A stretch of DNA of 64,000 nucleotides, from assembly GCF_014250515.1 (NCBI RefSeq), contig NZ_CP060202.1, positions 803,001 through 867,000 on the forward strand, given 5' to 3'. The DNA comes from Hymenobacter sediminicola (GTDB lineage Bacteria; Bacteroidota; Bacteroidia; Cytophagales; Hymenobacteraceae). This document shows positions 12,761-22,212 of the stretch, one piece after another. The position numbers were made by a program, and so were the translations under genes. A model generated the notes under the pieces. That model was given only the letters and a program-made list of their open reading frames with translations. It made no database searches and was not told the origin of the DNA. Within the stretch, counting starts at the first letter, position 1; each line of letters begins with the position of its first letter.

Positions 12761-14905
12761 ATGGCTGTTAACAAAGACCTGCAATACCTCCGGAACATCG
12801 GGATTATGGCGCACATCGACGCCGGTAAGACCACGACTTCGGAGCGCATTCTCTATTATACCGGTAAGACCCACAAAATCGGGGAAGTGCACGAAGGTGC
12901 CGCCACGATGGACTGGATGGAGCAGGAGCAGGAGCGGGGTATCACCATCACTTCGGCTGCTACCACCACGTTCTGGAACTACCCCACCGATGCCAACGGT
13001 GACCCAACGCCAGACACCAAACAGTACAAAATCAACCTCATCGATACTCCCGGCCACGTTGACTTCACGGTAGAAGTAGAACGCTCGCTGCGCGTACTTG
13101 ATGGTGCTGTTGCTCTGTTTTGCGCTGTGTCGGGTGTTGAGCCTCAGTCCGAGACTGTATGGCGTCAGGCTGACAAGTACAAAGTGCCCCGCATTTGCTT
13201 CGTCAACAAGATGGACCGTGCCGGCGCTGACTTCTTCAAGGCAGTAGCCGAGATTAAGGACAAATTGGGTGCAAACCCAGTGCCGCTGCAAATCCCGATT
13301 GGTGCTGAAGATACCTTCAAAGGTGTTGTCGATCTGCTGACTGGCAAAGCCATCGTATGGGATGATGCTACGCAAGGCAAATCGTACCACGAAATTCCGG
13401 TTCCCGAGGATTTGGTGGAAACGGTAGCTGAGTGGCGTCAGAAGCTCATCGAGAGCGTAGCTGAGTACGATGACCGTCTGTTGGAGAAATTCTTCGAAGA
13501 TCCAGAAAGCATCACCCGCGACGAAATGATGGTCGTTATCCGCCAGGCGGTTATCGACATGAAGTTCTCGCCCGTAATGTGCGGTTCGGCGTTCAAAAAC
13601 AAAGGTGTACAGTCGATGCTAGATGGCGTAATGGCATACCTGCCGTCGCCGCTGGATATGCCCGCCATCATCGGTACCAACCCCGACACCGGCGAGGAAA
13701 TCGAGCGTCATCCGGACAACGCGGAGCCCTTCACTGCGCTGGCGTTCAAGATTGCCACCGACCCATTCGTAGGTCGTCTGTGCTTCTTCCGCTGCTACAG
13801 CGGCGTGCTGGATGCTGGTTCGTACGTGCACAATAACCGCACGAACAAGAAGGAGCGTATCTCGCGTCTGATGCAGATGCACTCCAACAAGCAGAACCCC
13901 ATCGACAAAATCCAAGCTGGTGACATTGCTGCCGGCGTGGGTTTCAAAGACATCAAAACGGGTGATACGCTGACCGACGAAAAGTCGCGCATCGTACTCG
14001 AGTCGATGTCGTTCCCTGAGCCGGTTATCGGCTACGCCATTGAGCCTAAAACTCAGGCGGACGTGGATAAGATGGGTATGGCAATTGCCAAACTTGTGGA
14101 AGAAGATCCTACCCTCGTAGTTCAGACTGACCCCGAGACGGGCCAGACGGTACTGAAAGGCATGGGCGAGCTTCACCTCGAAATCATCATCGACCGTATG
14201 CGTCGTGAGTTCAAGGTGGAAATCAACCAGGGCGCCCCAATGGTAGCCTACAAGGAGATTCTGACCAAGAAGGTAGAGCACCGCGAAACCTACAAGAAGC
14301 AGACGGGTGGCCGTGGTAAATTCGGCGACATCGTATTCGAACTCGGTCCGAAAGAAACCGATCCGGAGAAACCAGGTCTGGAGTTCGTGAACGACATCAC
14401 CGGTGGTGTTATCCCTCGCGAATTTATCGCCCCAGTTCAGAAAGGCTTCGAAGAGGCAATGAAGAACGGTCCATTGGCTGGCTTTCCTATCGAAGGCATG
14501 CGCGTGCGTCTGTACTACGGTTCCTACCATGATGTTGACTCGGACGCCCTGTCGTTCGAACTCGCAGCTCGTGGCGGTTTCCGCGAAGCAGGCAAACAAG
14601 CTGGTCCTAAACTGCTCGAGCCGATCATGGCTGTAGAAGTAGTTTCTCCTGATGAATACACCGGCTCGGTAACGGGTGACCTAAACCGTCGTCGTGGTAT
14701 CATGAAGGGTATGGACACGAAAGGTGGTGCCAACGTTATCAAGGCTGACGTTCCGCTGTCGGAACTGTTCGGCTACGTAACGACCCTGCGTACCATCTCG
14801 TCGGGCCGTGCTTCAGCTTCGCTGACGTTCTCGCACTACGACCAGGTGCCCAACAACCTTGCTGAGGCTATCATCGCCAAGCAAAAGGGTAACGCCATTC
14901 GCTAA
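12761..14905 (+). CDS. fusA: translation elongation factor G
   Basis: The 714-residue EF-G is the GTPase that moves tRNAs and mRNA after peptide transfer. The G1 loop [10 protein letters not shown] is at about residues 17-26, the switch II motif DTPGHVDFT near 94-102 and the G4 motif NKMDRAGAD near 148. The domain IV/V segments include GGVIPREF and the C-terminal FSHYDQVP. It lies in the standard place between rpsG and rpsJ (21 nt downstream). It is complete, and no second EF-G paralogue is present in the window. Confidence 0.99.
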   Translation: MAVNKDLQYLRNIGIMAHIDAGKTTTSERILYYTGKTHKIGEVHEGAATMDWMEQEQERGITITSAATTTFWNYPTDANGDPTPDTKQYKINLIDTPGHVDFTVEVERSLRVLDGAVALFCAVSGVEPQSETVWRQADKYKVPRICFVNKMDRAGADFFKAVAEIKDKLGANPVPLQIPIGAEDTFKGVVDLLTGKAIVWDDATQGKSYHEIPVPEDLVETVAEWRQKLIESVAEYDDRLLEKFFEDPESITRDEMMVVIRQAVIDMKFSPVMCGSAFKNKGVQSMLDGVMAYLPSPLDMPAIIGTNPDTGEEIERHPDNAEPFTALAFKIATDPFVGRLCFFRCYSGVLDAGSYVHNNRTNKKERISRLMQMHSNKQNPIDKIQAGDIAAGVGFKDIKTGDTLTDEKSRIVLESMSFPEPVIGYAIEPKTQADVDKMGMAIAKLVEEDPTLVVQTDPETGQTVLKGMGELHLEIIIDRMRREFKVEINQGAPMVAYKEILTKKVEHRETYKKQTGGRGKFGDIVFELGPKETDPEKPGLEFVNDITGGVIPREFIAPVQKGFEEAMKNGPLAGFPIEGMRVRLYYGSYHDVDSDALSFELAARGGFREAGKQAGPKLLEPIMAVEVVSPDEYTGSVTGDLNRRRGIMKGMDTKGGANVIKADVPLSELFGYVTTLRTISSGRASASLTFSHYDQVPNNLAEAIIAKQKGNAIR

Positions 14906-14926
14906 TACCGCTTTCATTCAATAGAC

Positions 14927-15232
14927 ATGAACCAGAAGATTCGCATCAAACTCAAATCCTACGACCACAACTTGGTGGACAAATCGTCGGAGAAGATCGT
15001 GAAGGCGGTGAAGGCTACGGGCGCTATCGTTAGCGGTCCTATTCCCTTGCCGACCGTCAAGGAAAAATTCACTGTACTTCGTTCGCCCCACGTGAACAAG
15101 AAGTCGCGTGAGCAATTTCAGCTCTGCACTTACAAGCGTCTCGTGGACATCTACTCGACTTCGTCGAAAACGGTAGATGCACTGATGAAGCTAGAACTGC
15201 CCAGCGGCGTTGACGTTGAAATCAAAGTCTGA
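14927..15232 (+). CDS. rpsJ: 30S ribosomal protein S10
   Basis: This 101-residue S10 has the conserved start [15 protein letters not shown], then GPIPLPT and the loop with [13 protein letters not shown], and the C-terminal [11 protein letters not shown]10 is a 30S head protein and in other bacteria also a NusB partner in antitermination. Here it closes the str operon rather than opening the S10 operon. A strong terminator (15257-15303) follows it, and rplC begins after its own promoter. The tuf gene often found before rpsJ elsewhere is absent. Confidence 0.98.
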   Translation: MNQKIRIKLKSYDHNLVDKSSEKIVKAVKATGAIVSGPIPLPTVKEKFTVLRSPHVNKKSREQFQLCTYKRLVDIYSTSSKTVDALMKLELPSGVDVEIKV

Positions 15233-15256
15233 GGACTGATTTTAGCGAATAGCTAA

Positions 15257-15303
15257 CAAAACACCCCACTGGTTCTACGGAGCTGGTGGGGTGTTTTGCT
15301 TTT
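15257..15303 (+). terminator. terminator between rpsJ and rplC
   Basis: A perfect 13-bp stem (15257-15269/15286-15298) with a 16-nt loop is followed by CTTTT. It separates the str operon from the rplC-led operon. Confidence 0.85.
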
Positions 15304-15434
15304 GGATACTCCTTAAAATGGTAAAAGCCAATTTTCATAGGCAATTGATCTGGAAGGGGAAGGGCAAATGAAGGCTAAAGCTGTGACACTGAAAATATTT
15401 CAGAAGGCAGCTAGAATATAACATAACAATTTCC

Positions 15435-15442
15435 TAGCTTTG
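15435..15442 (+). promoter_or_regulatory. -7 element of the rplC operon promoter
   Basis: TAGCTTTG matches TAnnTTTG exactly and sits between the rpsJ terminator and rplC. A convincing TTTG -33 element is not visible. The start would be near 15446, immediately before the leader hairpin. Confidence 0.65.
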
Positions 15443-15453
15443 CACTCCCATTC

Positions 15454-15478
15454 CGAAAACGCCACTTGGGCGTTTTCG
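15454..15478 (+). promoter_or_regulatory. rplC leader hairpin
   Basis: A perfect 10-bp inverted repeat (CGAAAACGCC at 15454-15463, GGCGTTTTCG at 15469-15478, loop ACTTG) forms near the 5' end of the predicted rplC mRNA. The sequence CTTTTACTAA follows at 15486-15495 and recurs exactly in the rpsH leader. In E. coli the equivalent leader is the L4 autoregulatory target; a comparable role here is inference. Confidence 0.55.
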
Positions 15479-15506
15479 TGTGCGTCTTTTACTAAACCCC
15501 AACAGA

Positions 15507-16127
15507 ATGCCTGGCATCATCGGTAAAAAAATCGGTATGACAAGCCTCTTCACTCCGGACGGGAAGAACATTCCTTGCACGCTCATCGAAGCGGGCCCGT
15601 GTGTAGTGACGCAGGTTAAGACTATCGAAACGGACGGCTACACAGCTATCCAGCTCGGTTACGGCGAGAAGAAGGCGAAAAACACCACCAAAGCATTGGC
15701 TGGTCATTTCGCTAAAGCCGGAACTACTCCCAAAAGAAAACTCGTTGAGTTCCGTACCGACGAGGTAGCTAGCTTCACTGCCGGCAGCGAAATCAACACT
15801 TCCCTTTTCGAGGAAGGTGAATTCGTTGACGTAGTAGGCACCTCAAAAGGTAAAGGCTTCCAAGGCGTTGTGAAACGTTACAACTTCGCCGGTGTAGGCG
15901 GGCAGACGCACGGCCAGCACAACCGTGGCCGTCACCCCGGTTCTATTGGTGCTTGCTCGTGGCCTTCGCGCGTATTCAAAGGAATGCGCATGGGTGGCCG
16001 TATGGGTAACGACCGTGTGAAAGTGCAGAACCTGAAGGTTATGCGCATTGTAGCCGACAAGAACCTCATCGTGGTGAGCGGCTCGATTCCCGGTGCCAAG
16101 AATTCATTCGTGGTCCTGGAAAAATAA
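15507..16127 (+). CDS. rplC: 50S ribosomal protein L3
   Basis: This 206-residue L3 reaches from the subunit surface to the peptidyl-transferase region. The family pattern is clear: [13 protein letters not shown] at the start, [19 protein letters not shown], and [19 protein letters not shown] (19 residues), then [14 protein letters not shown]. An upstream in-frame GTG at 15480 exists, but the ATG at 15507 gives the usual N terminus MPGIIGKK. It is the first gene of the S10-type operon here, led by its own promoter and a hairpin leader. Confidence 0.98.
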   Translation: MPGIIGKKIGMTSLFTPDGKNIPCTLIEAGPCVVTQVKTIETDGYTAIQLGYGEKKAKNTTKALAGHFAKAGTTPKRKLVEFRTDEVASFTAGSEINTSLFEEGEFVDVVGTSKGKGFQGVVKRYNFAGVGGQTHGQHNRGRHPGSIGACSWPSRVFKGMRMGGRMGNDRVKVQNLKVMRIVADKNLIVVSGSIPGAKNSFVVLEK

Positions 16128-16135
16128 CCTTGAAG

Positions 16136-16774
16136 ATGGAACTGTCAGTATATAACATCAAAGGCGAAGACACCGGCCGCAAGGTTACGCTGTCTGACGC
16201 CATCTTCGGTCTGGAGCCGAACGAGCACGTGATGTATCTCGACGTGAAGCAGTACCTGGCCAATCAGCGCCAAGGCACGCACAAGTCGAAGCAGCGCAAC
16301 GAAGTGCACGGCACCACCAAGAAGCTGAAGAAGCAAAAAGGTACGGGCGGCGCTCGTGCTGGCTCGATGAAATCGGGCGTATTCGTAGGTGGCGGCCGGA
16401 TTTTTGGTCCTGAGCCCCGCGACTACGGCTTCAAGCTGAACAAGAAAACGAAGCGTCTTGCTCGTCTGTCGGCTCTCTCGACGCTGGCCAAAGACGGCAA
16501 GGTGGCTCTGGTAGAGAACATCACTCTGTCGGCTCCCAAGACCAAAGACTTCCTCAACATCCTGAACGGTCTGAAGCTGAACAACGGCAAAAAGACCCTG
16601 CTAGTAACTGGCGAAGTAGACAAGAACGTGGTGCTGTCGGCGCGCAACATTCAGAAAATCACCGTGGCTACGCCCGTTGCTCTGAACACGCACGACCTGT
16701 TGAACACCGACACGCTACTGCTGTCGGAAGCGGGCCTGACGGCATTGGAACAACTCTATACCACTGCTGAATAA
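16136..16774 (+). CDS. rplD: 50S ribosomal protein L4
   Basis: This 212-residue L4 contacts domain I of 23S rRNA, with a long loop in the exit tunnel. Motifs include SEIFGLEPN-like DAIFGLEPNEHV, then RQGTHKSKQRNEVHGTTKK and KKQKGTGGARAGSMKSGVFVGGG split over the extended loop, and RDYGFKLNKKTKR. The ATG at 16136 (MELSVYNIKG) was chosen over a TTG six bases upstream. It lies 8 nt after rplC and overlaps rplW by one base, so translation of L4 and L23 is probably coupled. Confidence 0.97.
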   Translation: MELSVYNIKGEDTGRKVTLSDAIFGLEPNEHVMYLDVKQYLANQRQGTHKSKQRNEVHGTTKKLKKQKGTGGARAGSMKSGVFVGGGRIFGPEPRDYGFKLNKKTKRLARLSALSTLAKDGKVALVENITLSAPKTKDFLNILNGLKLNNGKKTLLVTGEVDKNVVLSARNIQKITVATPVALNTHDLLNTDTLLLSEAGLTALEQLYTTAE

Positions 16775-17061
16775 TGAGCACGCTGAAAAAACCCATCGTG
16801 ACCGAGAAGGCCACGGGCCTGAACGAGAAAGGCCAGTACGTTTTCGAAGTAGAGCGTACCGCCAACAAGGTTCAGATCAAAAAGGACATCGAGCAGTTCT
16901 ATGGTGTGACGGTAACGGGCATCAGCACGATCCGCACCAATGGAAAAGTGAAGTCCAAATTCACGAAAGGTGGTTCGGTATCGGGCCGTCGCGCACATGG
17001 CAAAAAAGCCATCGTGACCGTGAAGGAAGGCGAGGTTATCGACTTCTACAGCGGCATCTAA
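16774..17061 (+). CDS. rplW: 50S ribosomal protein L23
   Basis: This 95-residue L23 sits at the polypeptide exit and docks trigger factor and SRP. It begins LKKPIVTEKATGLNEKG, has VERTANKVQIKKDIEQFYGV, and a central flexible loop (KSKFTKGGSVSGRRAHGKKA). Length is typical of bacteria (about 95-100). Its ATG shares a base with the rplD stop codon (TAATG). rplB starts 43 nt later. Confidence 0.97.
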   Translation: MSTLKKPIVTEKATGLNEKGQYVFEVERTANKVQIKKDIEQFYGVTVTGISTIRTNGKVKSKFTKGGSVSGRRAHGKKAIVTVKEGEVIDFYSGI

Positions 17062-17104
17062 GCTGCGCCCTTTTCTGCATAAGAGCATTTCCTAAGCAAG
17101 AGTA

Positions 17105-17932
17105 ATGGCACTCAAAAAACTAAGACCAACATCACCGGGTCAGCGCTTCCGCATTGCACCGGCCTTCGACGAGATTACGACGTCGACGCCGGAGAAGTCG
17201 CTGTTGGCACCCATGAAAAACTCCGGTGGCCGCAACAACTCTGGTAAAATGTCTAACCGCTACATCGGCGGTGGGCACAAAGCCAAGTATCGTATCATCG
17301 ACTTCAAGCGTGACAAGGCCTCGGTGCCGGCCACGGTGAAAACGATTGAGTACGATCCGAACCGTACGGCCCGTATCGCCCTGCTTCAGTACGCCGATGG
17401 TGAGAAGCGTTACATCATCGCTCCTGCGGGCGTTGAGGTAGGTGCTACAGTCGTATCAGGTTCGGGTGTAGCCCCGGAAGTAGGCAACGCCCTGCCGCTG
17501 CGCGAAATACCGCTCGGTACCATCGTTCACAACATCGAGCTGATGCCCGGTAACGGTGCCGCTATGGCCCGCTCCGCTGGTACGTACGCTCAGTTGGTTG
17601 CTCGCGAAGACAAATACGCCACCTTGAAACTGCCTTCCGGTGAGATGCGCATGGTACTCGTTACCTGCATGGCTACGGTAGGCACCGTTTCGAACGGTGA
17701 CCATATGAACGTACGTCTCGGCAAAGCCGGTCGTAACCGTTGGTTGGGTCGTCGTCCGCGCGTTCGTGGTGTCGCTATGAACCCTGTCGATCACCCAATG
17801 GGTGGTGGCGAAGGCAAATCGTCGGGTGGTCACCCACGTAGCCGTAACGGTATCTTCTCGAAAGGTCAGAAGACCCGCAACAAGAATAAGTACTCGGAGC
17901 AGCTCATCGTTAACCGCAAAGGCAAGAAGTAA
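17105..17932 (+). CDS. rplB: 50S ribosomal protein L2
   Basis: This 275-residue L2 is one of the most conserved ribosomal proteins and is needed for subunit association and peptidyl transfer. It shows [11 protein letters not shown] at the start, [19 protein letters not shown], an RNA-binding barrel, and the C-terminal motif [17 protein letters not shown] with the conserved histidine. Length equals the bacterial norm. It is followed after 3 nt by rpsS. Confidence 0.98.
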   Translation: MALKKLRPTSPGQRFRIAPAFDEITTSTPEKSLLAPMKNSGGRNNSGKMSNRYIGGGHKAKYRIIDFKRDKASVPATVKTIEYDPNRTARIALLQYADGEKRYIIAPAGVEVGATVVSGSGVAPEVGNALPLREIPLGTIVHNIELMPGNGAAMARSAGTYAQLVAREDKYATLKLPSGEMRMVLVTCMATVGTVSNGDHMNVRLGKAGRNRWLGRRPRVRGVAMNPVDHPMGGGEGKSSGGHPRSRNGIFSKGQKTRNKNKYSEQLIVNRKGKK

Positions 17933-17935
17933 ACA

Positions 17936-18214
17936 ATGGCACGTTCACTAAAAAAAGGGCCGTACATTGACTTCCGGCTCGAGAAGAAAGTAACGGCAAT
18001 GGATGAAGCCGGCAAAAAATCGGTGGTGAAGACTTGGTCGCGCCGCTCGATGATTTCGCCTGATTTCGTTGGCCACACCTTCGCCGTTCACAACGGCAAT
18101 AAGTTCATCCCGGTATATGTGACGGAGAACATGGTAGGACACAAACTCGGTGAGTTTGCTCCGACCCGGAACTTCCGTGGACACATTGCCAAGAAAGATA
18201 AAGGCAAGCGCTAA
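17936..18214 (+). CDS. rpsS: 30S ribosomal protein S19
   Basis: This 92-residue S19 forms a complex with S13 in the 30S head. It has the canonical start [18 protein letters not shown], the [24 protein letters not shown] core (read as [15 protein letters not shown] and AVHNGNKF), and [18 protein letters not shown] near the C terminus. It is complete, with gaps of 3 nt and 2 nt to rplB and rplV. Confidence 0.98.
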   Translation: MARSLKKGPYIDFRLEKKVTAMDEAGKKSVVKTWSRRSMISPDFVGHTFAVHNGNKFIPVYVTENMVGHKLGEFAPTRNFRGHIAKKDKGKR

Positions 18215-18216
18215 TC

Positions 18217-18696
18217 ATGGAAGCAACCGCTAAACTCCGCAACGTCCCCACCTCGCCGCGCAAGATGCGCTTGGTGGCCGACATGATCCGTGGTCAGAAA
18301 GTGACCCGTGCGCTTGGTCTGCTGAAATTCGAGGCTAACTCGGGTGCTGCACGCGTTGAAAAGCTTCTCCTCTCGGCTCTGGCCAACTGGCAGCAGCACA
18401 ACGAGGAAGAGCGTATCGAAGACGCTAACCTCTACATCAAGGCTATCTTCGTGGATGAAGGCCGTCAGCTGAAGCGCCTGCGCCCCGCCCCCCAGGGCCG
18501 TGGCCACCGCATCCGTAAGCGCAGCAACCACGTGACGCTGGTGATTGACTCGAAAGTAGAACCGCTGGGCAGCAAAGCTGCTGCTAAGCAGGCTGCTGAA
18601 ACGAAAACCACCGACGCCGCTGTTGAAGCCAAGCCGAAGACACGTCGTAGCTCGGCTAAGAAATCCACTGAAACCAAGGCAGAAGCCTCCGCATAA
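18217..18696 (+). CDS. rplV: 50S ribosomal protein L22 with C-terminal tail
   Basis: L22 lines the exit tunnel near the macrolide site. The core (about residues 1-118) contains [18 protein letters not shown], and the beta-hairpin stretch [20 protein letters not shown]. At 159 residues the protein is about 45 longer than E. coli L22. The extra part is a low-complexity Ala/Lys/Thr/Glu tail ([20 protein letters not shown] followed by [17 protein letters not shown]). Similar tails occur on L17 and RpoC in this window. Gap to rpsC is 5 nt. Confidence 0.96.
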   Translation: MEATAKLRNVPTSPRKMRLVADMIRGQKVTRALGLLKFEANSGAARVEKLLLSALANWQQHNEEERIEDANLYIKAIFVDEGRQLKRLRPAPQGRGHRIRKRSNHVTLVIDSKVEPLGSKAAAKQAAETKTTDAAVEAKPKTRRSSAKKSTETKAEASA

Positions 18697-18701
18697 GCAC
18701 T

Positions 18702-19580
18702 ATGGGACAGAAAGTAAATCCGGTTGGCTTCCGTCTGGGCGTCATTAAAGGATGGGACTCGAACTGGTACGGCGGCAAGGACTTTGCTGACAAACTGGTG
18801 GAGGACGAAAAAATCCGCAAGTATATCATGGCTCGTATCCCGAAAGGTGGCATTAGCCGCATCGTGATTGAGCGTACACTGAAGCGTATCACCATTACCA
18901 TCAATACGGCTCGTCCGGGTGTAGTAATCGGTAAGGGTGGCGCTGAGGTTGATAAGATCAAGGACGAACTGAAGCAGATCACCAGCAAAGACGTTCAGAT
19001 CAACATCTTCGAAATCAAGCGCCCGGAACTCGACGCCAAGCTGGTAGGTGAGAGCATTGCTCAGCAGCTGCAGGCTCGTATCTCGTTCCGCCGCGCCATG
19101 AAGATGTCTATCCAGGCTGCTATCCGCGTTGGTGCCGAAGGCATCAAAATCCAGTGCGGTGGTCGTTTGGGTGGTGCTGAAATTGCCCGTTCCGAGCAGT
19201 ACAAAGAAGGTCGTACGCCGTTGCATACGCTGCGCGCTGATATCGATTACGCTTTGTCGGAAGCTCAGACCGTGTATGGCAAAATCGGCATCAAAGTATG
19301 GATCATGCGTGGTGAAGTGTTCGGCAAGCCCGACCTGTCACCTAACCAGGTTCCTGCTAACCAAGGCAACGACAGCCGTGGTGGCGACCGTGGCCCACGC
19401 GGTGAGCGTGGTGACCGTGGCGGCGACCGTGGCCCGCGTCGTGACCGTAACGACCGTGGCGGTGAGAACCGTGGCGGTGGTGACAACCGCGGTGGTGCCG
19501 CTGGTGGCCAGCGCCGTGGCGGTGGTGCCCCAGGTGGTGCTAACCGTGGCGGCCAGGGCGGTGGCGCTCCGCGTCGCTAG
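18702..19580 (+). CDS. rpsC: 30S ribosomal protein S3 with long Arg/Gly-rich C-terminal tail
   Basis: S3 forms part of the mRNA entry channel. The N-terminal start [20 protein letters not shown], the KH domain motif [14 protein letters not shown] and the C-terminal domain ([25 protein letters not shown]) are standard up to about residue 215. The last 75 or so residues are an unusual tail made almost only of Arg, Gly, Asp and Asn, with repeats such as [16 protein letters not shown] and [11 protein letters not shown]5, its neighbour on the ribosome, carries a similar segment at its N terminus. The total of 292 residues compares with about 233 in E. coli. rplP begins 37 nt later. Confidence 0.96.
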   Translation: MGQKVNPVGFRLGVIKGWDSNWYGGKDFADKLVEDEKIRKYIMARIPKGGISRIVIERTLKRITITINTARPGVVIGKGGAEVDKIKDELKQITSKDVQINIFEIKRPELDAKLVGESIAQQLQARISFRRAMKMSIQAAIRVGAEGIKIQCGGRLGGAEIARSEQYKEGRTPLHTLRADIDYALSEAQTVYGKIGIKVWIMRGEVFGKPDLSPNQVPANQGNDSRGGDRGPRGERGDRGGDRGPRRDRNDRGGENRGGGDNRGGAAGGQRRGGGAPGGANRGGQGGGAPRR

Positions 19581-19617
19581 TCGTTTCTTTTCTTCAGAAA
19601 TTCAATTTCAATAACTC

Positions 19618-20043
19618 ATGTTACAACCGAAAAGGACCAAGTATCGCAAGATGCAAAAGGGTCGCGTAACAGGCCTTGCCTACCGCGGCAGCTCCATTGA
19701 CTTCGGTTCTTTCGCTATTAAGTCGTTGGAAGTGGCTTGGATTACGGCTCGCCAGATTGAGGCAGCCCGTATCGCCATGACCCGCGCCATGAAACGCGAA
19801 GGGCAAGTTTGGATCCGCATTTTCCCCGACAAGCCAATTACCAAGAAGCCTGCCGAGGTGCGGATGGGTAAGGGTAAAGGTTCGCCCGAGTATTGGGTAG
19901 CCTGCGTGAAACCCGGCACTATCATGTTCGAGTCGGATGGCGTTACGCTGGAGGTGGCTCAGGAGTCGCTGCGTCTGGCAGCTCAGAAGCTGCCCGTACG
20001 CACTCAGTTTGTTGTTCGTCGCGACTACGTAGAAAGCAAGTAA
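19618..20043 (+). CDS. rplP: 50S ribosomal protein L16
   Basis: This 141-residue L16 organises the A-site tRNA-binding region of 23S rRNA. Family motifs are [14 protein letters not shown] at the start, [22 protein letters not shown] (in two parts), [20 protein letters not shown] and the C-terminal [14 protein letters not shown]. Length is typical (136-141). rpmC begins one base after its stop codon. Confidence 0.98.
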   Translation: MLQPKRTKYRKMQKGRVTGLAYRGSSIDFGSFAIKSLEVAWITARQIEAARIAMTRAMKREGQVWIRIFPDKPITKKPAEVRMGKGKGSPEYWVACVKPGTIMFESDGVTLEVAQESLRLAAQKLPVRTQFVVRRDYVESK

Positions 20044-20044
20044 G

Positions 20045-20257
20045 ATGAAGAACGCCGATATCCGCGCCCTCTCCGTTGAGGACCTGAAAACCCAGATCAA
20101 GACCGAACAAGCCTCTGGCCAGTCGCTGCGCTTCGCGCACGCTATTTCGCCTTTGGAAAACCCGATTCGCCTGAAGCAAAGCCGCAAGAACGTCGCCCGT
20201 CTGTTGACCGAGCTGACCCGTCGCGAGAACGAGCAGGCTAATAACACTGCTAATTAA
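20045..20257 (+). CDS. rpmC: 50S ribosomal protein L29
   Basis: This 70-residue helical hairpin protein is L29, which sits by the exit port next to L23. It reads [19 protein letters not shown] at the start, with the helix-turn motif [20 protein letters not shown] and a polar end. The two long helices and the [17 protein letters not shown] helix are typical. It lies one base after rplP and two bases before rpsQ. Confidence 0.95.
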   Translation: MKNADIRALSVEDLKTQIKTEQASGQSLRFAHAISPLENPIRLKQSRKNVARLLTELTRRENEQANNTAN

Positions 20258-20259
20258 CG

Positions 20260-20550
20260 ATGGCAAGCAACGAAGAACAGCAGGCTACCTCCGCCGTTGA
20301 GCGGAACCTGCGTAAAGAAATCATCGGGCGCGTTACCTCCTCCAAAATGGACAAGTCCATTACAGTGATGGTAGAGAGCAAAATGAAACACCCGATCTAC
20401 GGCAAATTCGTTACCAAGTCGACCAAATTTATGGCCCACGACGAGAACAACGAATGTGGCGAAGGCGATACGGTTCGCATTATGTCGACCCGTCCGCTGA
20501 GCAAGAACAAGCGGTGGAGACTGGTAGAAATTGTAGAACGCGCCAAGTAA
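20260..20550 (+). CDS. rpsQ: 30S ribosomal protein S17
   Basis: This 96-residue S17 is an OB-fold assembly protein binding 16S rRNA helices 7 and 11. It has [38 protein letters not shown] and [20 protein letters not shown]. The N terminus carries about 15 extra polar residues before the OB fold. The ATG at 20260 is the first available start, and rplN follows after one base. Confidence 0.97.
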   Translation: MASNEEQQATSAVERNLRKEIIGRVTSSKMDKSITVMVESKMKHPIYGKFVTKSTKFMAHDENNECGEGDTVRIMSTRPLSKNKRWRLVEIVERAK

Positions 20551-20551
20551 G

Positions 20552-20920
20552 ATGATACAGCAAGAATCCCGTCTGACCGTCGCTGATAACAGCGGCGCCA
20601 AAGAAGTTCTCTGCATTCGTGTCCTCGGTGGCACGGGCAAGAAATACGCTAGTGTTGGCGACAAGATTGTAGTAGCCATCAAATCGGCTATTCCTTCCGG
20701 CAACGCTAAAAAAGGCACTGTATCGAAAGCAGTTGTAGTTCGCACGAAGAAAGAAGTACGTCGTAAAGACGGTTCTTACATTCGTTTCGACGACAACGCT
20801 GCCGTACTGCTCAACAATAACGACGAGCCCCGCGGTACCCGCATCTTCGGCCCAGTGGCCCGCGAACTGCGCGAGAAGCAGTTCATGAAGATTGTTTCGC
20901 TGGCTCCTGAAGTTCTCTAA
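20552..20920 (+). CDS. rplN: 50S ribosomal protein L14
   Basis: This 122-residue L14 lies at the subunit interface. It shows the classic sequence [20 protein letters not shown] (20 residues), [20 protein letters not shown] and [20 protein letters not shown], ending in [12 protein letters not shown]. Length is exactly the bacterial norm. It is packed one base after rpsQ and 3 nt before rplX. Confidence 0.98.
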   Translation: MIQQESRLTVADNSGAKEVLCIRVLGGTGKKYASVGDKIVVAIKSAIPSGNAKKGTVSKAVVVRTKKEVRRKDGSYIRFDDNAAVLLNNNDEPRGTRIFGPVARELREKQFMKIVSLAPEVL

Positions 20921-20923
20921 GCA

Positions 20924-21187
20924 ATGGCAACGAAAACGAAAGCAGCACCCGCGAAACTGCACGTGAAAAGCGGCGACACCGTTCAGGTGATTGCCGGCGA
21001 CGACAAAGGCAAAACCGGCGTTATCAAGTCGGTTAACCGTTCGACGCAGCGCGTTATCGTGGAAGGCCTGAACCTGGTCACCAAGCACAACAAACCTAGT
21101 GCGAAGAACCCCCAGGGTGGCATCACCAAGATCGAAGCTGGCATTCACGTGAGCAACGTGAAAGCAATTGACTCGAAAAACGCCTAA
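20924..21187 (+). CDS. rplX: 50S ribosomal protein L24, short form
   Basis: L24 initiates 50S assembly. The KOW motif region ([20 protein letters not shown]) and the segment [20 protein letters not shown] are intact. The protein stops after [13 protein letters not shown] at residue 87, whereas E. coli L24 has 104 residues. The missing part is the C-terminal beta extension that normally includes a GF(R/K)-type strand. Only 15 nt separate the stop from rplE, so no frameshifted remnant can be present. Either the extension is lost in this lineage or the family is naturally short here. Confidence 0.93.
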   Translation: MATKTKAAPAKLHVKSGDTVQVIAGDDKGKTGVIKSVNRSTQRVIVEGLNLVTKHNKPSAKNPQGGITKIEAGIHVSNVKAIDSKNA

Positions 21188-21202
21188 CCCGGTACGACGA
21201 CA

Positions 21203-21757
21203 ATGGCTCGACTCAAAGAGAAATATAAAAAAGAAGTAGTACCGGCGCTCCAGGAGAAATTCCAGTTCGAGAGCATCATGCAGGTACCGCGCATCACCAA
21301 GATCTGCATCAACCGTGGTATCGGTGCGGCTGTAGCCGACAAGAAGCTGGTTGATAACGGTGTGGATGAGCTGACGACCATTGCTGGTCAGAAAGCAGTA
21401 GCCACTATCGCCAAGCGTTCGGTGTCTAACTTCAAACTGCGTGAAGGCATGCCCATCGGCGCCCGCGTTACCCTGCGTGGTGAGCGGATGTACGAGTTCA
21501 TGGATCGTCTGCTGACGATTGCTCTGCCCCGCGTTCGTGACTTCAAAGGCATCAACGACAAAGGATTTGACGGCCGTGGTAACTATACCTTGGGCGTTAA
21601 GGAGCAGATCATCTTCCCCGAAATTTCGATTGACAAAATTAAGTCGATTTCGGGCATGGACATTACCTTCGTAACGACGGCCGAAAACGATGAGCAGAGC
21701 TATGAGCTCCTCAAAGCTTTCGGTATGCCGTTCGCTAACGCCAAGAAACAAAACTAA
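21203..21757 (+). CDS. rplE: 50S ribosomal protein L5
   Basis: This 184-residue L5 binds 5S rRNA and touches the P-site tRNA. It has the motifs [55 protein letters not shown] and the C-terminal [20 protein letters not shown]. Length is standard. The final stop overlaps the rpsN start by one base (TAATG), which implies coupled translation of L5 and S14. Confidence 0.98.
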   Translation: MARLKEKYKKEVVPALQEKFQFESIMQVPRITKICINRGIGAAVADKKLVDNGVDELTTIAGQKAVATIAKRSVSNFKLREGMPIGARVTLRGERMYEFMDRLLTIALPRVRDFKGINDKGFDGRGNYTLGVKEQIIFPEISIDKIKSISGMDITFVTTAENDEQSYELLKAFGMPFANAKKQN

Positions 21758-22026
21758 TGGCTAAGGAATCCGCTAAAGCAAGAGCGCGCAAGCGCATCGC
21801 TACGGTTGCCCGTTATGCTGAGAAGCGCAAAGCGCTGAAAGCTGCTGGCGACTATGAAGGTCTGGACAAGCTGCCCCGTGACGCTTCCCCCGTGCGCCTG
21901 CACAACCGGGACATGATTGACGGCCGTCCCCGTGGTTACATGCGTAAGTTCGGCATCAGCCGGGTACGTTTCCGCGAAATGGCGCTGGCTGGCAAAATCC
22001 CCGGCGTAACGAAGTCGAGCTGGTAG
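21757..22026 (+). CDS. rpsN: 30S ribosomal protein S14, zinc-free form
   Basis: This 89-residue S14 has the long, zinc-free form: there is no CxxC pair, and the C-terminal half reads [20 protein letters not shown] followed by [17 protein letters not shown] and GVTKSSW. S14 is a late 30S head assembly protein. It is the last gene before a 186-nt gap that contains a large hairpin and a new promoter for rpsH, so the spc cluster is split here. Confidence 0.97.
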   Translation: MAKESAKARARKRIATVARYAEKRKALKAAGDYEGLDKLPRDASPVRLHNRDMIDGRPRGYMRKFGISRVRFREMALAGKIPGVTKSSW

Positions 22027-22125
22027 TTCGACATGTTGCCAGATAGCCTCGGCTGTTGACGCAACATTACTTGGCAGGTTGCCGAGAGAAACCATTGGCC
22101 GCATTCGAGTCAAGAAGTCTTAATC

Positions 22126-22165
22126 GAAAATTTCGCTGCCGCATTTCTGTGGCGGCGAAATTTTC
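22126..22165 (+). terminator. 17-bp hairpin between rpsN and rpsH
   Basis: Arms 22126-22142 and 22149-22165 pair over 17 bp (two G-U) with loop ATTTCT. The outer part is A/T rich (GAAAATTTC/GAAATTTTC), so it could terminate transcription from either direction. It ends 1 nt before the rpsH -7 element, so it also overlaps the promoter's upstream half. Terminator or operator cannot be separated from sequence alone. Confidence 0.55.
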
Positions 22166-22166
22166 A

Positions 22167-22174
22167 TATCTTTG
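22167..22174 (+). promoter_or_regulatory. -7 element of the rpsH operon promoter
   Basis: TATCTTTG matches TAnnTTTG. TTTC at 22144-22147, inside the loop of the preceding hairpin, is the only sequence near the expected -33 position. The predicted leader contains CCCT-A(5)-AGGG and the decamer CTTTTACTAA (22198-22207), shared with the rplC leader. Confidence 0.65.
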
Positions 22175-22212
22175 CGGCTCCCTAAAAAAGGGTGGCGCTT
22201 TTACTAAGTCAC

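Noticed and set aside
15480..15506. GTG start extending rplC by nine residues
   Set aside because: The extension would run over the CTTTTACTAA leader motif, and L3 proteins start at MPGIIGKK.
18702..19580. Arg/Gly tail of S3 as a frameshift artefact
   Set aside because: The frame is continuous, codon use matches the rest of the operon, and the same kind of segment occurs independently on S5.
20480..21751. A 423-codon minus-strand frame opposite rplN-rplX-rplE
   Set aside because: It crosses three certain ribosomal genes in the opposite direction and has no supporting motif.
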